This document shows, in pieces, positions 61,988-64,000 of a stretch of DNA of 64,000 nucleotides (positions are counted from its first letter, which is position 1; each line of letters begins with the position of its first letter). The position numbers were made by a program, and so were the translations under genes. The notes beneath the pieces are model-generated. The model was given only the letters and a program-made list of their open reading frames with translations. It ran no database searches and was not told the DNA's origin. The stretch comes from Streptomyces tsukubensis. Lineage in GTDB: Bacteria > Actinomycetota > Actinomycetes > Streptomycetales > Streptomycetaceae. The stretch covers positions 558,001 to 622,000 of the forward strand of contig NZ_CP045178.1 in the NCBI RefSeq assembly GCF_009296025.1. The letters run 5' to 3'.

Positions 61988-62647
61988 ATGGTGCGGAACT
62001 CTGTTGAACTGGTGATATTCGACTGTGACGGCGTCCTGGTGGACAGCGAGAAGATATGCGTGCGAGTGGATGCGGTGATCACGGCCGAGCTGGGGTGCGC
62101 GTTCACCGAGGCCGAGATCATCGAGCGGTTCGTGGGCTCGTCCACCGAGGTCTACACGGCGGCGGTGGAGGAGCGGCTCGGGCGGCGGCTGGAGAAGGAC
62201 TGGCAGCAGCGGTACGAGCACCTCTACGAGGCCGCCTTCGAGGCGGAACTGACCGCTGTCGACGGTGTCGCGGAGGTTCTGAAGGGCCTCACCACTGCCG
62301 TCTGCGTCGCGTCGAACGGCGAACACCCCGGCATCCGGCGCAACCTGGAGATCACCGGTCTGAGGGACCACTTCGGGGAACACATCTTCAGTGCGAGCGA
62401 CGTCCGGCTCGGCAAGCCCGCGCCCGACCTCTTCCTGCACGCCGCACGCTCCATGGGTGTGGAGCCCGAGCGGTGCGTGGTGATCGAGGACAGTCCGTAC
62501 GGAGTGCGGGCGGCTCGGGACGCGGGCATGCGGGCATTCGGGTACTGCGGCGGTCTCACAGCGGCCGCGCGGCTTGAGGGGCCGGGCACTGTCGTGTTCG
62601 ACGACATGCGCGACCTGCCCCGACTCCTGGCGGCCGCGGGCCAGTAG
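61988..62647 (+). CDS. HAD superfamily hydrolase (beta-phosphoglucomutase-like)
   Basis: A 219-residue haloacid dehalogenase-type phosphatase. Motif I is IFDCDGVLVDSE, motif II is VASNGEHPG, the Lys is in RLGKPAPDLFLHAA and the acidic motif IV is VIEDSPYGVRAARDAG. A four-helix cap follows motif I, so it is a small-molecule phosphatase or phosphomutase. The substrate is unknown. The ATG at 61988 (MVRNSVELVIFDCDG) lacks an RBS but has a TACGCT -10 box 7 bases upstream, so the mRNA is probably leaderless. Confidence 0.92.
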   Translation: MVRNSVELVIFDCDGVLVDSEKICVRVDAVITAELGCAFTEAEIIERFVGSSTEVYTAAVEERLGRRLEKDWQQRYEHLYEAAFEAELTAVDGVAEVLKGLTTAVCVASNGEHPGIRRNLEITGLRDHFGEHIFSASDVRLGKPAPDLFLHAARSMGVEPERCVVIEDSPYGVRAARDAGMRAFGYCGGLTAAARLEGPGTVVFDDMRDLPRLLAAAGQ

Positions 62648-62663
62648 GGGGCTACCGGGGAAG

Positions 62664-63083
62664 TCAGGGGCGGGCCCGGGGTCTTCCTACGCTGCCCATG
62701 ACGCGGGTGACGGTGATCTCGATGACGACGCGCTCCGGGTTGGGGCGCGGGGGCTTGTACCTGGCGGTGTAACGGGCCTCCGCGTCGGCGACCGCCGCCG
62801 GGTCGTCGTTCACGCGGGCTCTGCCTTCGAGGGTCGACCAGTTGGCCCCCTCCACCTGACTGACCGCGACGGGGACGCCGGCCGCGTGGGCACGGATGGT
62901 GCGGGCCTTACGGCTCGTGCCGCTGGTGATGACGCGGGCGACGCCCTCCTCGGGGTCGTAGGTCACGCCGACAGGAACCAGGTGCGGGCTGTTGTCGGGG
63001 CGCGAGGTGGCGAGGAGGGCGATGTGCCGCTCCCGCCAGAAGGACAGGAACTCCGGGGAGCGAGCGGCGTCGGCCGGTGTCAC
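62664..63083 (-). CDS. PPOX-class F420-dependent oxidoreductase
   Basis: A 139-residue split-barrel flavin/deazaflavin reductase. LSFWRERHIALLATSRPDNS is followed by PHLVPVGVTYDPEEGVARVI, and then the cofactor-contact segment TSGTSRKARTIRA. These are typical of the actinobacterial F420-binding PPOX (FDOR-B) group. The substrate is unknown. The GTG at 63083 (MTPADAARSPEF) is preferred because AAGGA stands 8 bases upstream; the ATG at 63092 lies immediately next to that RBS. It is convergent with the HAD gene. Confidence 0.88.
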   Translation of the reverse strand: MTPADAARSPEFLSFWRERHIALLATSRPDNSPHLVPVGVTYDPEEGVARVITSGTSRKARTIRAHAAGVPVAVSQVEGANWSTLEGRARVNDDPAAVADAEARYTARYKPPRPNPERVVIEITVTRVMGSVGRPRARP

Positions 63084-63231
63084 GGCACACATCCTTGGGG
63101 CGGAGGGGAGCACAGGGGGTGGGCTCTTCTGGGACCACTGTTTTCCGCATCATGGCCCTCCGGAGCCGCCGGAGGAAAATCGCCGCCCGCCCATCACGTC
63201 GGCGGTGGCACCGTGGTGGGCGCCTCTCGGT

Positions 63232-63305
63232 TCAGGGGGTCCTTGCGACAGGGGAGTCCGATCAGGCCCCCGAGGCGCGGGCGCCCCTGTCGCGAGGACC
63301 CCTGA
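63232..63305. repeat. Dispersed palindromic repeat, copy D (short form)
   Basis: A 74-bp element. The left arm AGGGGGTCCTTGCGACAGGG and core GAGTCCGATCAGGC are followed by a short middle and the right arm ending GTCGCGAGGACCCCTGA. The central GCCGGC hairpin of copies A and B is missing. The minus-strand AraC gene reads into the element and stops inside it. Confidence 0.9.
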
Positions 63306-63711
63306 GCGGTCTGGTGACCTGCTTCGCCACGCACGGCGGCATCCCCTCCTCGGCCTCCGCCGCCTGGCGCCGGTAGACGCTGGGTGAGACACCGACCAGT
63401 TCGCTGAAGCGGGTGCTGAAGGTGCCGAGCGACGAGCACCCGACCTCGAAACAGACCTCGGTGACTCCCCTGTCGCCACGGCGCAGCAGCGCCATGGCCC
63501 GCTCGATCCGCCGCGTCATCAGGTAGCCGTACGGTGATTCGCCGTAGGCAAGCCGGAACTGCCTGCTGAGGTGCCCCGCCGACATGTTCACCCCCCGGGC
63601 GAGCGCCTCGACGTCCAGCGGGCGCGCGTACTCCCGGTCGACGCGGTCGCGGACGCGGCGCAGCAACGCGAGGTCGCGCAGTCGCTGGGCGGAGTCGGTT
63701 CTACCGGGCAC
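63262..63711 (-). CDS. AraC family DNA-binding protein (short) ending in repeat copy D
   Basis: A 149-residue protein made almost only of an AraC double helix-turn-helix: LDVEALARGVNMSAGHLSRQ then FRLAYGESPYGYLMTRRIER, and VTEVCFEVGCSSLGTFSTRF then SELVGVSPSVYRRQ. There is no sensor domain. About the last 14 residues (RGPRDRGARASGA) are encoded by the palindromic repeat, and the TGA lies in its GGCCTGATCGG core. The original C-terminus may have been altered by the insertion. The start is the GTG at 63711. Confidence 0.85.
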   Translation of the reverse strand: MPGRTDSAQRLRDLALLRRVRDRVDREYARPLDVEALARGVNMSAGHLSRQFRLAYGESPYGYLMTRRIERAMALLRRGDRGVTEVCFEVGCSSLGTFSTRFSELVGVSPSVYRRQAAEAEEGMPPCVAKQVTRPLRGPRDRGARASGA

Positions 63712-63814
63712 CTCACCGATCGTGCCATGTCCTGGCGGGGTTGCCCAGGCGCTCCCGGTGGCTGCGCGGTGGGGCGGTCCGCCCGGCGGTAAGAGCGACC
63801 GGGCGTCGCCCGGC

Positions 63815-63875
63815 GGCGTCGGCGCGGGCGGTGCGCGAGGGGCGTCGGCGCGGGCGGTGCGCGAGGGGCGTCGGG
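63815..63875. repeat. 26-bp perfect tandem repeat
   Basis: The unit GGCGTCGGCGCGGGCGGTGC plus GCGAGG occurs at 63815-63840 and again at 63841-63866, with the start of a third at 63867. The surrounding region (63712-63979) shows no gene. Confidence 0.8.
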
Positions 63876-63979
63876 CCGGCTCACGAGTTCTCCGCCGAGG
63901 ACGCGGGCTCCCGGTGTGCCCGGAGCGCCCCGGCGGACAGATCCGGACACCGGCCCGGACTCGGCAGCCGGCGACCGAC

Positions 63980-63985
63980 TACGCT
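63980..63985 (+). promoter_or_regulatory. -10 box near the right edge
   Basis: TACGCT lies exactly 6 bases before an ATG at 63992, the spacing of an actinobacterial leaderless gene. Confidence 0.4.
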
Positions 63986-63991
63986 GACCGG

Positions 63992-64000
63992 ATGCCGAGC
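63992..64000 (+). CDS. Possible start of a gene running off the right edge
   Basis: ATG CCG AGC begins 6 bases after a TACGCT -10-like box, with no RBS. Three codons are visible, so the product cannot be identified. The call depends only on the promoter-start geometry, which matches that of marR, argG and the HAD gene in this window. Confidence 0.3.

Overview
The window is a high-GC actinomycete chromosome segment, almost certainly from Streptomyces or a close relative. The evidence is gene content: a mycoredoxin-type CPYC protein, an F420/PPOX-type flavin-split-barrel protein, a spore-associated-protein remnant, a HemD-like NnaR regulator beside nitrate assimilation genes, an IdeR/DmdR-type iron box, many GTG/TTG starts, 4-bp stop/start overlaps and several probable leaderless genes. 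It is ordinary chromosome rather than one large mobile island. I saw no rRNA, tRNA, CRISPR array, transposase or prophage block.

Layout. 1-8.2 kb: a clipped gene, a lipoprotein hydrolase, an ECF sigma factor with a small overlapping membrane partner, a pirin, a TPR protein, a GH13 alpha-glucosidase, a D-2-hydroxyacid dehydrogenase, a Pyr_excise-type protein and a DoxX protein. 8.5-13.6 kb: phosphoglucomutase, mycoredoxin, ribose-5-phosphate isomerase, a hemerythrin remnant, an FhuF-like Fe-S protein and a cupin fused in frame to a decayed spore-associated-protein gene. 14-20 kb: the threonine-degradation operon tdh-kbl-lysR, a Vat/CatB acetyltransferase, an internally deleted dienelactone hydrolase and a Fpg/Nei glycosylase. 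20.1-23.5 kb: a leaderless marR coupled to a large FUSC-type membrane protein. 23.8-28.9 kb: mostly surface or secreted genes (FG-GAP protein, GH25 muramidase, membrane protein, small tendamistat-like protein) plus two overlapping mini zinc-ribbon genes.

29.2-39.5 kb is a complete assimilatory nitrate/nitrite system on the minus strand: narK, nasA, a FAD/BFD electron-transfer subunit, nirB and nirD, each overlapping the next by 4 bp, followed by nnaR and a sirohydrochlorin chelatase that would supply siroheme for NirB. 40-45.1 kb is an iron-siderophore ABC importer under an iron box, with an AraC regulator. 45.3 kb is a leaderless argG. 47.2-58.4 kb is a sugar uptake and catabolism locus: a minus-strand unit (binding lipoprotein, two permeases, ROK regulator, Gfo/Idh oxidoreductase) and a divergent plus-strand unit (MDR dehydrogenase, TIM-barrel isomerase, two alpha/alpha-barrel glycosidases). 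58.5-64 kb holds a TetR/aldo-keto reductase pair with twin palindromic operators, a start-less DUF2316 gene, a DUF1259 lipoprotein, a HAD hydrolase, the F420/PPOX protein and an AraC regulator.

The most unusual signal is a dispersed palindromic repeat family with four copies (A 25572-25663, B 29141-29252, C 39784-39840, D 63232-63305). It shares a 20-bp terminal arm and a GAGTCCGATCAGGC core. Every copy lies downstream of a minus-strand gene. In three cases its right arm coincides with that gene's stop codon or supplies the C-terminus. I also report triplicated start/RBS modules, several in-frame decay events and a set of leaderless starts. No database search was possible, so family names come from recognised motifs.
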